The notes under the pieces were generated by a model. The model saw nothing but the letters and a program-made list of their open reading frames with translations. It did no database searches and had not been told where the DNA came from. This document shows positions 40,671 to 50,317 of a stretch of 64,000 bases of DNA, in pieces. Position numbers and translations under genes: made by a program. Within the stretch, counting starts at the first letter, position 1, and each line of letters begins with the position of its first letter. This DNA comes from VRUE01 sp963837735 (lineage in GTDB: Bacteria; Actinomycetota; Thermoleophilia; Solirubrobacterales; 70-9): positions 62,001 through 126,000 of the forward strand of contig CAWIOM010000010.1 in NCBI GenBank assembly GCA_963837735.1. The letters are read 5' to 3'.

Positions 40671-41790
40671 ATGGGATTCCTAAGCCGCAAGACCAAGCCG
40701 ACGCCCGTTGTCGACCAGCTCCACCCCATGGAGGAGGAGCTCGCGCAGATGGAGCAGGCGGTACCCGCTCAGGACTCAGACCTCAGCATCCGCGGGTCCT
40801 GACGCGGATGCCGAGGGGGCGCTGCGGGCCGAGCTGTCCTCGACCCCCTCGACATCCGCGCCACCCGCGGACGAGGCGTCCGAGGCCGACGGCGGGACCG
40901 CGGCCGCTCCGGCAGCTGAAGCTGAGGAGCCCGATGAGCCGGAGCGCTTCAATGCCCGCGAGCTGATCGCCCCCTCCCGGAACGAGAGCCCCGCCCCGGC
41001 CGAGAAGCCGGTCGAGGAGGTCGCGACCAAGCACGCCGAGGTGATCGCCTTCGCCAACCAGAAGGGCGGCGTCGCCAAGACGACGACGACCCTGAACCTC
41101 GCCGTCGCCTTCGCCGAGACCGGCCACCGGGTCCTCTGCGTCGACCTCGACCCCCAGGGCAACCTGACGATGAGCCAGGGGATCGACCCGGACAAGGTCG
41201 AGAAGAGCCTCTACGACGTCCTCGTCAACGACATGCCGATCAGCGAGATCATCCAGCGCCGCGAGATCGACATCGCCGTCGCCTCGATCGACCTGGCCGG
41301 TGCCGAGATCGCGATGAGCACCAAGATCGGCCGCGAGCGCTCGCTCGAGAAAGCGCTGCGCGAGGTCGCCGGCGACTACGACTACGTCTGCATCGACACG
41401 CCGCCGAGCCTCGGGCTGCTGACGATCAACGCCCTGACCGCAGCGACGAGGGTGATCGTCCCCGTCCAGTGCGAGTATCTCTCCATGCGCGGGCTGGTCC
41501 AGCTCCAGAACACGCTGAAGATGATCCAGGAGAACCTCAATCCCGACGTCAGAATCGAGGGCATCCTGCCGACGATGCTCGATTCCCGCACGGTCCACGC
41601 CAAGGAGGCGGTGGAGATCCTCGAAGAGAACTTCGGCGACCTCGTTTTCAAGTCTCGGATCAAAAAGGCGATCAAGTTCGCCGAGGCTCCGGTCAAAGGC
41701 GCCAGCGTCCTCAAGTACGATTCCGACAGCAGCGCCGCGAGCTACTACCGCGACTTGGCGAAGGAGGTCTTGGCGAATGAGTCGGCGTAA
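40671..41790 (+). CDS. ParA/Soj-family ATPase with disordered N-terminus, frame-changed
   Basis: About 372 residues after correction. The catalytic domain (from about residue 115) has the deviant Walker A NQKGGVAKTTTTLN with Ala replacing the usual Gly, Walker A' DLDPQGNLTMSQG and Walker B DYVCIDTPPSLG. The N-terminus from ATG 40671 (MGFLSRKTKPTPVVDQLHPM) is in another frame and meets the ParA frame near 40765-40800, where one extra base explains the shift. An Ala/Glu-rich disordered linker lies between. No parB follows; the next gene, overlapping by 14 bases, is ftsZ, so a role in positioning the division machinery is likely. Confidence 0.8.
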
Positions 41791-43186
41791 GCGGGCGAGC
41801 ATGCGCGAGGGTCCCCTCGCCGATCTCTTCCGCTCCACATCCGACGACGCGCCTGGCGATCCGCCTGAGATGGAGCGGTCCGGAGAGCCCGAGGAGCCAT
41901 CCAAACCGGCTGCCGAGGAGCCCCGCTACGGCCGCAGGGACCCGATCGAGGAGCGCGAGTCCGACGAGGCTCCGGCAAACGAGGGCAGCACCGAGCCTCC
42001 CCCCGAGCGGCTTCAGCGAGTCTTCTCCGAGCAGCCCGAGAAGCGGCGCGAGATCGAGCCGATCGTCGAAACGCCGCGCTACGGGCGCGAGGACCCCGAG
42101 TACGCGCCGCCCGGCAGCGGCGAGCCCCACACCCCCGTGATCCGCGTCGTCGGCGTCGGCGGAGCCGGCGTCAACGCGATCAACCGCATGGTCGAGGCGC
42201 GGATCCCGGGCGTCGAGTTCTTGGCCGTGAACACAGACCTTCAGTCGCTGCAGGTATGCGTCGCCGATGTCACCGTTCACATCGGCGAGGAGCAGACCCG
42301 CGGCCTCGGAGCCGGTGCCGATCCCGAGGTCGGACACCGCTCGGCCTTCGAGGAGCAGGACAAGATCAAGCGCCTGCTCAAGGGCTCCGACATGGTCTTC
42401 GTCGCCGCCGGCGCCGGCGGCGGCACCGGCTCGGGCGCCGCCCCCGTGGTCGCCCGTCTGGCCCGCGAGGTCGGGGCGCTGACCGTCGGCATCGTCACCA
42501 AGCCGTTCAGCTTCGAGGGCAGCAGGCGCGGAAACCAGGCCGGCAGAGGCATCGACGCCCTGGCCGCCGAGGTCGACACGCTGATAGTCGTCCCAAACGA
42601 CCGCCTGCTCGAGGTGCTCGATCAGCAGACCTCGATGGTCGAGGCCTTCCAGGTCGCCGACGACGTCCTGCGCCAGGGGGTGCAGGGGATCTCCGACCTG
42701 GTCACGCTCCCGGCAGTCATCAACCTCGACTTCGCCGACGTGCGGACGATCATGTCCGAGGCGGGCCGGGCGCTGCTCGGGATCGGCATGGGGACCGGCG
42801 AGGGCCGGGCGATGCTGGCCGCCGAAAAAGCGATCTCCTCGCCCCTGCTCGAGACTTCGATGGAGGGAGCGCGCTCGATCCTCCTCTCGATAACGGGAGG
42901 CGACGACCTCTCGCTCGTCGAGGTCAGCGAGGCCGCCAAGCTGGTCGGCGAAGCCGCTCACCCCGACGCCAACATCATCTTCGGCGCCAACGTCGACGAG
43001 GCGCTCAGCGACCAGGTCTGGGTGACCGTCGTCGCGACGCGCTTCGACGGACGGCCGGCGCCCCCGCGGCGCGCGGCGGAGCCGACGATCACCCGAACCA
43101 AGAAGGACGCCGGTCGCGGCCCTGGCCGCTCGGGACGCTCCGACGATCTCGGCGGCATCGACGTCCCGGAGTTCCTCCCCGGCTAG
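41777..43186 (+). CDS. ftsZ: FtsZ with long disordered N-terminal extension
   Basis: A 469-residue tubulin-like GTPase. Residues 1-118 are a charged, disordered extension not found in standard FtsZ. It holds two copies of a PRYGR-x-DP motif (49-56 and 100-107). The GTPase core follows: VVGVGGAGVNAINRM, the signature AGAGGGTGSGAAPV (211-224) and the T7 loop NLDFADV (316-322) with its catalytic acids, so polymer-dependent GTP hydrolysis should be intact. The tail ends GGIDVPEFLPG, the conserved C-terminal peptide that binds FtsA/SepF-type partners. Start ATG 41777 lies inside parA. It may be the main FtsZ or a second paralogue. Confidence 0.88.
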   Translation: MSRRKRASMREGPLADLFRSTSDDAPGDPPEMERSGEPEEPSKPAAEEPRYGRRDPIEERESDEAPANEGSTEPPPERLQRVFSEQPEKRREIEPIVETPRYGREDPEYAPPGSGEPHTPVIRVVGVGGAGVNAINRMVEARIPGVEFLAVNTDLQSLQVCVADVTVHIGEEQTRGLGAGADPEVGHRSAFEEQDKIKRLLKGSDMVFVAAGAGGGTGSGAAPVVARLAREVGALTVGIVTKPFSFEGSRRGNQAGRGIDALAAEVDTLIVVPNDRLLEVLDQQTSMVEAFQVADDVLRQGVQGISDLVTLPAVINLDFADVRTIMSEAGRALLGIGMGTGEGRAMLAAEKAISSPLLETSMEGARSILLSITGGDDLSLVEVSEAAKLVGEAAHPDANIIFGANVDEALSDQVWVTVVATRFDGRPAPPRRAAEPTITRTKKDAGRGPGRSGRSDDLGGIDVPEFLPG

Positions 43187-43203
43187 TCCCCCGGTCGCGG
43201 CGC

Positions 43204-44717
43204 ATGAACCGAGGCGTCGTCGCCGCCGGTCACCCGCTCACCGCGGAGGCGGGGGCCGCAGTCCTGCGCGAGGGCGGCAACGCCGTCGACGCGGCCGTCT
43301 GCTCAGTGCTCGCCTCATTCGCGGTCGAGAGCCCGCTCACCGGCTTCGGCGCCGGCGGCTTCATGATGGTCTACGAGGGCGGGGCCGACCCGGTCCTGAT
43401 CGATTTCTTCGTCGCCGCCCCCGGCCGCGACGGGATCGAGCGGCGGGCCGACCTGGTCCCGGTGCCGGTCCATTTCGACGCCGAGACGACCCAGACGTTC
43501 TACGTCGGCCCAGCTTCGTGCGGCGTCCCAGGCACGGCGGCCGGCTTGGAGCAGGCGCTCGGCCGGTTCGGCCGGGCGGCGCTCGGCGACCTGGTCGAGC
43601 CGGCGGTCAGGCTCGCCCGGGATGGGGCTCCGGTCAACGCCGAGCAGGCCTACATCCTCGACATCCTCGCGCCGATCCACAGCCGCCTCGAGGGCACGCG
43701 GGAGCTGTATGCGCCCGGCGGCCGGCCGCTGCGCGAGGGCGACGAGTTCCGCTTCCCGGAGCTCGCCGAGGCGCTCGAACGATTCGGAGCCGAGGGGGCC
43801 GAGCCGTTCTACCGGGGCGAGGTCGCGGCCGCCCTCGCGGAGTACGTGCTCGCCCACGGCGGCACTCTCGGGCCCGGGGACCTCGCCGCCTATGAGGCGA
43901 TTCCGCGAGCGCCGATCCGCGATTCCCTTCCGGGGAGCCGAGGTGCTGACCAACCCGCCGCCGTCCTCGGGCGGCATCCTGATCGCGTACTGCCTCGCGC
44001 TGCTCGAGCGGATGGGGGAGGCCGAGCGGGCCCGAGCAGCTCGTCGCCGCGATGGGGGCCGCCAACGACGCCCGCCGGGACGACTTCGCCGAGGCGCTCC
44101 ACGGCGACGGCATCGAGGCGACGCTGCTCGACCCCGGCGAGCTCGATCTCGTCGCCGCCGACCTGCTCGGCTCGACCACTCATATCTCGGTGCTCGACGC
44201 CGACGGAATGTGCGCGAGCGTCACCTGCTCGAACGGCTCGGGCTCCGGCGTGCTGGTCCCGGGGGCGGGGGTGATCCTCAACAACATGCTCGGTGAGGAG
44301 GACCTCAACCCGCTCGGCTTCCACCGGATCCCGCCCGGTCGCCGCGTCTCCTCGATGATGGCGCCGACCATTGTCTTGCGAGACGGCGAGATCGAGCTCG
44401 GCCTCGGCAGCGCCGGCTCGAACCGGATCCGCTCGGCGATCCTGCAGACGATCGTCCGCGCGGTCGAGCAGGGGATGGAGGCCGACGAAGCGGTACGGGC
44501 GCCGCGCCTTCATTTCGAGCAGGGCGTCCTCCAGGCCGAGCCGGGCATCGACGAGGAGGCGCTGGCGAGGATCGAGGGCCGCGGGTTGCCGGTTGCCCGG
44601 CGCCCGGCGATCAACCTCTTCTTCGGCGGTGTGCAGGCCGTCGCCCGCGACCCCGCGAGCGGTGCTTTCAGCGGCGGCGGCGACCCGCGCCGCGGCGGCG
44701 CGGTTGCGGTCGCCTGA
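43204..44717 (+). CDS. ggt: gamma-glutamyltransferase, two frame changes
   Basis: About 503 residues after correcting two one-base insertions, near 43915-43935 (between RAPIRDS and RGAEVLTNPPPSSGG) and near 44025-44035 (before EQLVAAMGAANDARR). Family motifs are AGHPLTAEAGAAVLREGGNAVDAAV, GFGAGGFMMVY, PPPSSGGI, and the autoprocessing Thr in STTHISVLDADGMC. The C-terminal subunit ends FGGVQAVARDP...GDPRRGG. It cleaves gamma-glutamyl bonds, for example of glutathione-like thiols. No signal peptide is apparent, so it is probably cytoplasmic. It follows ftsZ by 17 bases. Confidence 0.85.
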
Positions 44718-44728
44718 AACAGGCAAGA

Positions 44729-45868
44729 ATGCGCCGCATGGCGGCTGGCGAATCACTCGACTTCGAGGCCGAGGGCCTGCTCGAGGGCGTCGGCGGGGAG
44801 GCGCGGGAGGCGCGGCTGAAATCTGCTCGAGGAGCTCGCCGCCGACGGCGCTTCGCTCGACGAACTGCGGGCGGCGGTCGCCGCCGGGAGGTTGACGCTG
44901 CTGCCGGTGGAGCGAGCCCTGGCGGGCTCCGGCCCCCGCTACACGCCGCGTGAGGTGGCTGCGAGGGCCGGGCTCGATCTCGATCTCGTGCAGCGGTTCA
45001 GCGCCGCCCTCGGCGTCCCCTACACCGACCCCGACGATCGCACGCTGACCGACCAGGACGTCGACGCCGCGCAGCGGATGAAGGCCTTCCGCGACGCCGG
45101 CCTGCCCGAGGACGGCATGCTCCAGGTCGCGCGCACGATCGGGATGGGGATGGCGCGGATCGCCGAGACCAATCGCGAGATCATCGTCAGGACCCTGATG
45201 CGGCCCGGCGACACCGAGCGCGACCTGGCGCAGCGGTTCGCGGCCGCTGCCGAGTACATGCTTCCGCAGATCGGCCCGACCCTGCTCTACGCGTTCCAGG
45301 CCCACCTGCTCGAGCAGATTCGTCGCGACGTGATCGGTACCGCCGATCTCGAATCGGGAGAGATTCGCGGCACCGCCGAGCTCGCCGTCTGCTTCGCCGA
45401 CCTGGTCGAGTTCACCCGCCTCGGCGAGGAGATCGCTCCCGAGGAGCTCGGCTCGGTCGCCGGCCGCTTCGAGGAGATGGCGAGCGCTGTCGTCGAGCCG
45501 CCGGTCCGCCTCGTGAAGATGATCGGCGACGCGGCGATGATGGTCTCGACGGAGCCGGAATCGATGCTCTCCGCGGCCCTGCGCCTAATCGAGGCCGCCG
45601 ACGAAGAAGGGGACGAGTTCCCCTTCCTCCGCGCCGGCCTCGCCTATGGGACCACCCTCGCCCAGGCCGGCGACTATTACGGCCGGGCGGTCAACCTGGC
45701 GAGCCGGATCACCGGCGTCGCCCGGCCGGGGAGCGTCCTCGTCGACGGTGCGACGAAGGACGTGGTCGACGGCGCCTTCACCTACTCGTTCGCCGGCGAG
45801 CGCCGGCTGAAGGGCATCGACGCCGGAGTGAAGCTCTTCCGCGCCCGCCGCCGCCGGGACGGCCTTAG
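44729..45868 (+). CDS. class III adenylate cyclase with Rv1264-like regulatory domain, frame-changed
   Basis: About 380 residues after correction. The N-terminal helical domain (MAAGESLDFEAEGLLEGV..., then a LLEELAADGASLDEL segment) matches the pH-sensing domain of Mycobacterium Rv1264, including RDAGLPEDGMLQVARTIGMGMARIAE (about 107-132). The catalytic domain has AVCFADLVEFTRLGE with the metal Asp, KMIGDAAMM, and GRAVNLASRITG with the transition-state Asn/Arg. The frame changes near 44820. A second change near 45843-45865 is likely, because the open frame otherwise runs 230 codons antisense to the next gene. ATG 44738 is an alternative start. Confidence 0.8.
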
Positions 45869-46782
45869 GTCGGCTTGCGGCCGGAGACGAGCAGGTTGTA
45901 GAAAAGCTCGGCCGGCAGGTGTGGCTCGAGCACGCGCGTGTCGACCTTCTGCAGGGCGATGTAGCTACGGAAGGCGAACTCGCGCCACTTCCAGGAGACC
46001 GATTCGGGCTCGGCGCTCGACTCCACCGTGCGCAGGCCCCAACCCCAGGCGTTGGCGAGCAGCTCCTCGCCGCCGACGCGGGTGCTCTCGAAGCCCGTTC
46101 CTCGCATCAGGCGGCGCAGGTCGGCGGGCGCGAAGGCGTGCACATCGACCTCGCTCTCGAGCGCGTGCCCGTTGGACTGCTCGGCCTCGGCGACGAGGCG
46201 CGGCTTTGCCCGGATCAGCTCCCGCCAGGCGGGGGCGAGCAGCGTTCCCGCCCGCTTCGGCACCGTCGCCAGCCGGTCACCGTACCGGGAGGGCTCGCCG
46301 GCGAAGGCGATCGCCCCGCCCGGTCGCAGGACCCGGTGGAACTCGGCGAAGGCCCGCTCGAGGTCGGGGATATGGTGGAGGACAGCGTGGCCGAAGACGA
46401 TGTCGAAGCTCTCGTCCTCGAAGGGCAGCTCCTCGGCCTCGGTCGCGACCGTCTCGACCTCGAGCCCGAGCGTCGCGGCGGTGGTCGAGAGCCGCCCCAA
46501 CATCCCCGGTGAGATGTCGGTCGCGGTCAGCCGCCCGATCACTCCGAGCTGCAGCAGGTTGAGCGAGAAGTAGCCGGTCCCGGAGCCGATCTCGAGGCCG
46601 TCGCCGAAGCCGTCGGCGTCGATCCGGCCGAGAGCCTTGGCCAGCTTCAGCCGCACCTGCTCCTGGCCGGTGTCGCCGAAGTCGATGCCCCACTTGGCGT
46701 CGTATTCGTGGGCAGCGGCGTCGTGGTAGCGGGTGTTGACGTCCTTGATGTGGTCGGGCGTCGCTGTCGGGGAGGCCGGCAT
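45865..46782 (-). CDS. class I SAM-dependent methyltransferase
   Basis: A 305-residue methyltransferase. Motif I is GLEIGSGTGYFSLNLLQLG (62-80), followed by TATDISPGML, the motif AEELPFEDESFDIVFGHAVLHHIPD (115-139) and LRPGGAIAFAGEPSRYG. The C-terminal half has helical segments and ends LLVSGRKPT. Small-molecule or lipid substrates are likely. It is divergent from the Rv3030-like methyltransferase, with a perfect 20-bp inverted repeat between them, so a role in the same polysaccharide pathway is possible but unproven. Confidence 0.85.
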   Translation of the reverse strand: MPASPTATPDHIKDVNTRYHDAAAHEYDAKWGIDFGDTGQEQVRLKLAKALGRIDADGFGDGLEIGSGTGYFSLNLLQLGVIGRLTATDISPGMLGRLSTTAATLGLEVETVATEAEELPFEDESFDIVFGHAVLHHIPDLERAFAEFHRVLRPGGAIAFAGEPSRYGDRLATVPKRAGTLLAPAWRELIRAKPRLVAEAEQSNGHALESEVDVHAFAPADLRRLMRGTGFESTRVGGEELLANAWGWGLRTVESSAEPESVSWKWREFAFRSYIALQKVDTRVLEPHLPAELFYNLLVSGRKPT

Positions 46783-46832
46783 CGGCGCGCAACTCTACGC
46801 GGATCGGCGCAGAGATCTCTCTCCAGATTCGC

Positions 46833-46877
46833 TGAGGTCGCAGTTGTTCCCGGTATGCGGGAACAACTGCGACCTCA
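46833..46877. repeat. perfect 20-bp inverted repeat between divergent genes
   Basis: Positions 46833-46852 (beginning TGAGGTCGCA) are the exact reverse complement of 46858-46877, with a five-base centre GTATG. It begins 51 bases upstream of the minus-strand methyltransferase and ends 5 bases before a GTG and 14 before the ATG of the plus-strand one. As RNA it would form a very stable hairpin beside the ribosome site; as DNA it is a large symmetrical operator. No T-run follows. Confidence 0.85.
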
Positions 46878-46891
46878 ATACGGTGGCGGGG

Positions 46892-47656
46892 ATGACGACC
46901 GAGTATCTGCAGGAAAACCAGCCCGACGGCGTGCCGCCGCTGCCGTTGACCGGGGAGCGGACGCTGCCCGACGTGCCGGAGGAGAACTACTGGTACCGGC
47001 GTCACCTGGTCGTCTACGAATGGATCGCCGCGCGGCTCGCCGGCAGGCGGGTGGTCGACATGGCATGCGGCGAGGGCTACGGCTCCGATCTGCTCGCCGC
47101 GCGGGGCGCGGGCGCGGTCGTCGGCGTCGATGCCAACCCGGAGGCTCATGAGCACGCCCGCGCGCGCTACGTGCGCCCGAACCTCAGCTTCGAGCGCGAT
47201 CTGGTGGAGAGCTTCTCCGAGCCGTGCGACGCGATCGTCTTCCTGCAGACGATCGAGCACGTCGAGGACCCGGACGCGATCCTCGAGCACTTCAGGTCGA
47301 TGGTCGCGCCCGGCGGGCAGGTCTTCGTCTCCACACCGAACCTGCTGACCCTGGCGCCGCCCGGGGCGGAGAAGTCCGACAACCCCTGGCACCTCAAGGA
47401 GTACCGCGAGGAGGAGTTCCGCGAGCTCTGCGAGGCCAACTTCGAGAGCGTGGAGATGCTCGGCCTCTTCCACGCCCGCAAGCTGCGTGTTCACGAGATC
47501 GCGATCGGTCTCGGCTGGGACGCGGTTCACAGGAGGCTGGGCCTGACCGGTCGCTTCTACGACTGGTTCACGCCCGCGATCGCCGCATCCGACTTCCGCC
47601 TTGGGACCGAGGACCTCGACCGCGCCCTGGACTTCCTCGCTGTCTGCCGTGTCTGA
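46892..47656 (+). CDS. Rv3030-like sugar/polysaccharide methyltransferase
   Basis: A 254-residue class I methyltransferase. Its N-terminus LPLTGERTLPDVPEENYWYRRHLVVYEW (19-46) corresponds closely to mycobacterial Rv3030 (LTGERTIPDLDIENYWFRRH). The SAM motif is VVDMACGEGYGSDLLAARGA, followed by the acidic loop VVGVDAN and LQTIEHVEDPDAILEHF. Rv3030 belongs to the cluster for polymethylated polysaccharides. Start is ATG 46892 or GTG 46883. It overlaps the GH57 gene by 8 bases, and the GT4 gene follows, reproducing the Rv3030-Rv3031-Rv3032 order. Confidence 0.85.
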   Translation: MTTEYLQENQPDGVPPLPLTGERTLPDVPEENYWYRRHLVVYEWIAARLAGRRVVDMACGEGYGSDLLAARGAGAVVGVDANPEAHEHARARYVRPNLSFERDLVESFSEPCDAIVFLQTIEHVEDPDAILEHFRSMVAPGGQVFVSTPNLLTLAPPGAEKSDNPWHLKEYREEEFRELCEANFESVEMLGLFHARKLRVHEIAIGLGWDAVHRRLGLTGRFYDWFTPAIAASDFRLGTEDLDRALDFLAVCRV

Positions 47657-49085
47657 GCGGCTCGGTCGGGGCGCCCGGGAAGCGGATCAGGTCGGCGACC
47701 TGGCGATCGTCCTCCACTCCCACATGCCCTACGTCGAGGGCTTCGGGACCTACCCATTCGGCGAGGAGTGGCTCTTCGACGCGGTGATCCGTTCCTACCT
47801 GCCGTTGCTCGCGGTGGCGCGGGACGTGACCCTGACGGTGACGCCGGTCCTCGCCGACCAGCTCGAGGACCCCGGTGTGCGCGAGCGCCTGCGGCGATTC
47901 CTGGTCGAGTGGCGGATCGGCGCCGCCGAAGCCGACGCGCCCGACGTCCCGCCCGAGTGCCGGGCCGCCTGCGAAGCGGAGCTGGCGCGCTACAGGCGGG
48001 CCCTCGAGCTGCTCGACGAGGCGGGCGGCGACCCGCTGCGCCCCTTCCTCGACGCCGAGCGCGAGGGGCGTGTGGCCCTTGCCGCCTCCAGCGCGACCCA
48101 CGCGGTGCTGCCGATGCTGGCGACCCGCGAGGGAACCCGCCTGCAGCTCGACGCCGGCATCCGCTCGCACCGGCGGCGCTTCGGCTGGGACGGAGGCTTC
48201 TGGCTGCCCGAGTGCGCCTACGAGCCGGGCCTCGAGTGGGCCCTCGCCGACCACGGCGTGCGCTGGTTCTGCGTCGACCAGAGCGCCCACGCCGCCCCGC
48301 TCGACGCCCTCACTCCCGTCGCCACGGAGGCCGGCCCGGCGGCGCTGCCGATCGACTGGGAGGCGGTCGGCTGGCTCTGGTCGCTGGACGGCTACCCCTC
48401 CGACCCCGCCCACGCCCAGTTCGCGGGCAAGTCGCTGCGCGGGGTCCGGATCTGGAAGGTCGGCGGCGGCGCCTACGACCCCGAGGCGGCGGCCGAGGCG
48501 GCGCGGCGCCAGGCGGGCGAGTTCCTCGAGGCGGTCGCCGGCCGCCTGCGCGCCTTCGAGGCCGAGCGCGGCCGCCGCGGCCTGCTCGTCTTCGCGATCG
48601 ACACCGAGCTGCTCGGCCACTGGTGGTCGGAGGGGGTGATTTGGCTCGAGCAGGTGATCGCGGCCGCCCGTGAGGCAGGGGTGCGGCTGACGACCGTCCC
48701 TGCGGCGCTGGCCGAGCACAGGCCCCGCGAGGCGAACCTTGCGGCCTCGACCTGGGGCGAGGCGAAGGACCTTCGGACATGGGACTCGCCCGCCGTCGCC
48801 GACCTCGCCTGGGCTTCACGCAGGCTCGAGCTGCGCCTCCTCAGGGCACTGTCCGCGGGTCTGCCCGAGGCCGCCGCCGCGCGCGCCGCGCGCGAGCTGC
48901 TCGCCGTCCAGGCGAGCGACTGGGCCTTCCTCGACAGCCGCGGCGAGGCCGGCGACTACGGGTTCCAGCGCGCCACCGCGCACGCAGAGGCGGCCTTCGA
49001 GGCCATAGAATCACCCGCCATCGCCGACCCACGTATGCGCTCGCTCGCCCCGGACCTGAGTCTCGCTCCCCTGATGGCTCCCTAG
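47649..49085 (+). CDS. GH57 alpha-1,4-glucan branching enzyme (Rv3031-like)
   Basis: A 478-residue GH57 enzyme from GTG 47649. The N-terminal strand is LAIVLHSHMPYVEGFGTYP. The catalytic nucleophile is E188 in GGFWLPECAYEPGLE and the acid/base D318 in FAIDTELLGHWW; both match the Thermus branching enzyme. The C-terminal helical domain includes DLAWASRRLELRLLRAL and LLAVQASDWAFL. It would introduce alpha-1,6 branches into a glucan made by the adjacent GT4 enzyme. It sits in the Rv3030-Rv3032-like order. Confidence 0.92.
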   Translation: MSERLGRGAREADQVGDLAIVLHSHMPYVEGFGTYPFGEEWLFDAVIRSYLPLLAVARDVTLTVTPVLADQLEDPGVRERLRRFLVEWRIGAAEADAPDVPPECRAACEAELARYRRALELLDEAGGDPLRPFLDAEREGRVALAASSATHAVLPMLATREGTRLQLDAGIRSHRRRFGWDGGFWLPECAYEPGLEWALADHGVRWFCVDQSAHAAPLDALTPVATEAGPAALPIDWEAVGWLWSLDGYPSDPAHAQFAGKSLRGVRIWKVGGGAYDPEAAAEAARRQAGEFLEAVAGRLRAFEAERGRRGLLVFAIDTELLGHWWSEGVIWLEQVIAAAREAGVRLTTVPAALAEHRPREANLAASTWGEAKDLRTWDSPAVADLAWASRRLELRLLRALSAGLPEAAAARAARELLAVQASDWAFLDSRGEAGDYGFQRATAHAEAAFEAIESPAIADPRMRSLAPDLSLAPLMAP

Positions 49086-49095
49086 CCAGCCGCTG

Positions 49096-50317
49096 ATGGC
49101 CGCCCGCATCCTGATTCTGTCCTGGGAGTACCCGCCGCTGATCGAGGGTGGTCTCGCCCGTCACGTGCGCAAGCTCTCCGAGGCGTTGATCGAGCAGGGG
49201 GTCGAGGTCCACGTGCTGACCCGCGGCGGCGAGGAGTCGCCGGCAGAGGAGCGCAGCAACGGGGTCGCGATCCACCGGATCCGCGAGCCGAAGCGGCCCA
49301 CCGACCTCGGCGAGTTCGTCGCCTGGGTCGAGCGGATGAACTCCGACATGCTGGCCGCCGGCGTCGAGCTCGGCGATCGTTACGAGTTCGACGTCGTCCA
49401 CGGCCACGACTGGCTCGTCGCCAACGCCTGCGACCACCTCGCGAAGCGCTTCGACGCCCCCCTCGTGACGACGATCCACGCGACCGAGCACGGCCGCCAC
49501 CAGGGCTGGGTCGACAAGCATCCCGCAGACCTATATCCACGGCGTCGAGCGCTGGATCTCGAACAAATCGGACCGCGTCATCGCCTGCTCCCACTACATG
49601 CGCGAACAGATCGCCGACATCTTCGGCGTCGACGAGAAGCGGGTGACGGTGATTCCCAACGGGATCGACCCCGGCGACATGCCGGACCAGGACCCGGCGG
49701 AGCTGCGGCGCCTGCGCGCCGAGTTCGCCGCCCCGGGGGAGAAGCTGGTTCTGCTGATCGGGCGACTCGTCTACGAGAAGGGCTTCCAGCTCGCGCTCGA
49801 GGCGATGCCCCGGATGATCGAGGAGGCGCCCGGCACTCGCTTCCTCGTCGCCGGCTCCGGCACCCACGAGGCCGAGCTCCACAAGCAGGCCGAGGAGCTG
49901 GGGCTGATGGACCACGGGACCTTCGTCGGCTGGATCGGCGACGACGTCCTGCACTCGCTCTACCGGATCGCCGACCTGACGGTTGTGCCCTCGATCTACG
50001 AGCCGTTCGGCCTCGTCGCGCTGGAGGCGATGGCGTCCGGCTGCCCCTGCATCGTCGCCGACACGGGCGGCCTGCGCGAGGTCGTTCCCCACGAGGAAGC
50101 CGGGCTGCGCTTCACCGCGCACGATCCCGACGCCCTCGCCGACGTCGCCGTGCGCGTCCTCTGCGACGACGAGCTCGGCCGTCGCCTCGTCGCCGAAGCC
50201 TACGAGCACCTGCGCCGCTTCGACTGGGCCGACGTCGCCGAGCGCACCGCTGCTGTCTACGCCGACCTGGTCGGCGGCGCCAGCGAGGTCCCGCCGGGGC
50301 CCGGCTACTCGGCCTGA
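49096..50317 (+). CDS. GT4 alpha-glucosyltransferase (Rv3032/GlgM-like), frame-changed
   Basis: About 406 residues after correction. A GT-B glycosyltransferase with the GT5/GT4 starch-synthase-like N-domain (ILSWEYPPLIEGGLARHVRKLSEAL, 6-30; VVHGHDWLVANAC). The C-domain has LLIGRLVYEKGFQLALEA, FVGWIGDDVLHSLYRIADLTVVPS and the donor-binding E-x7-E in YEPFGLVALEAMASG. The frame changes near 49524 (HP into QTYIHGVERWISNKSDRVIACSHYM); one extra base explains it. It elongates alpha-1,4-glucan from a nucleotide sugar. It converges with the acyltransferase, overlapping by 13 bases. Confidence 0.88.

Noticed and set aside
40671..41790. Chromosome-partition parAB locus with a nearby origin
   Set aside because: No parB, no parS-like palindromes and no dnaA, dnaN or DnaA-box cluster were seen; the downstream gene is ftsZ.
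45869..46562. Continuation of the cyclase frame for about 230 codons
   Set aside because: It lies antisense to a clear methyltransferase and reads Arg/Ala nonsense; a frame change near 45850 with a stop at 45866-45868 is more plausible.
46733..46891. Upstream extension of the Rv3030-like methyltransferase
   Set aside because: It would translate through the perfect inverted repeat and overlap the divergent gene; family similarity begins only after 46892.
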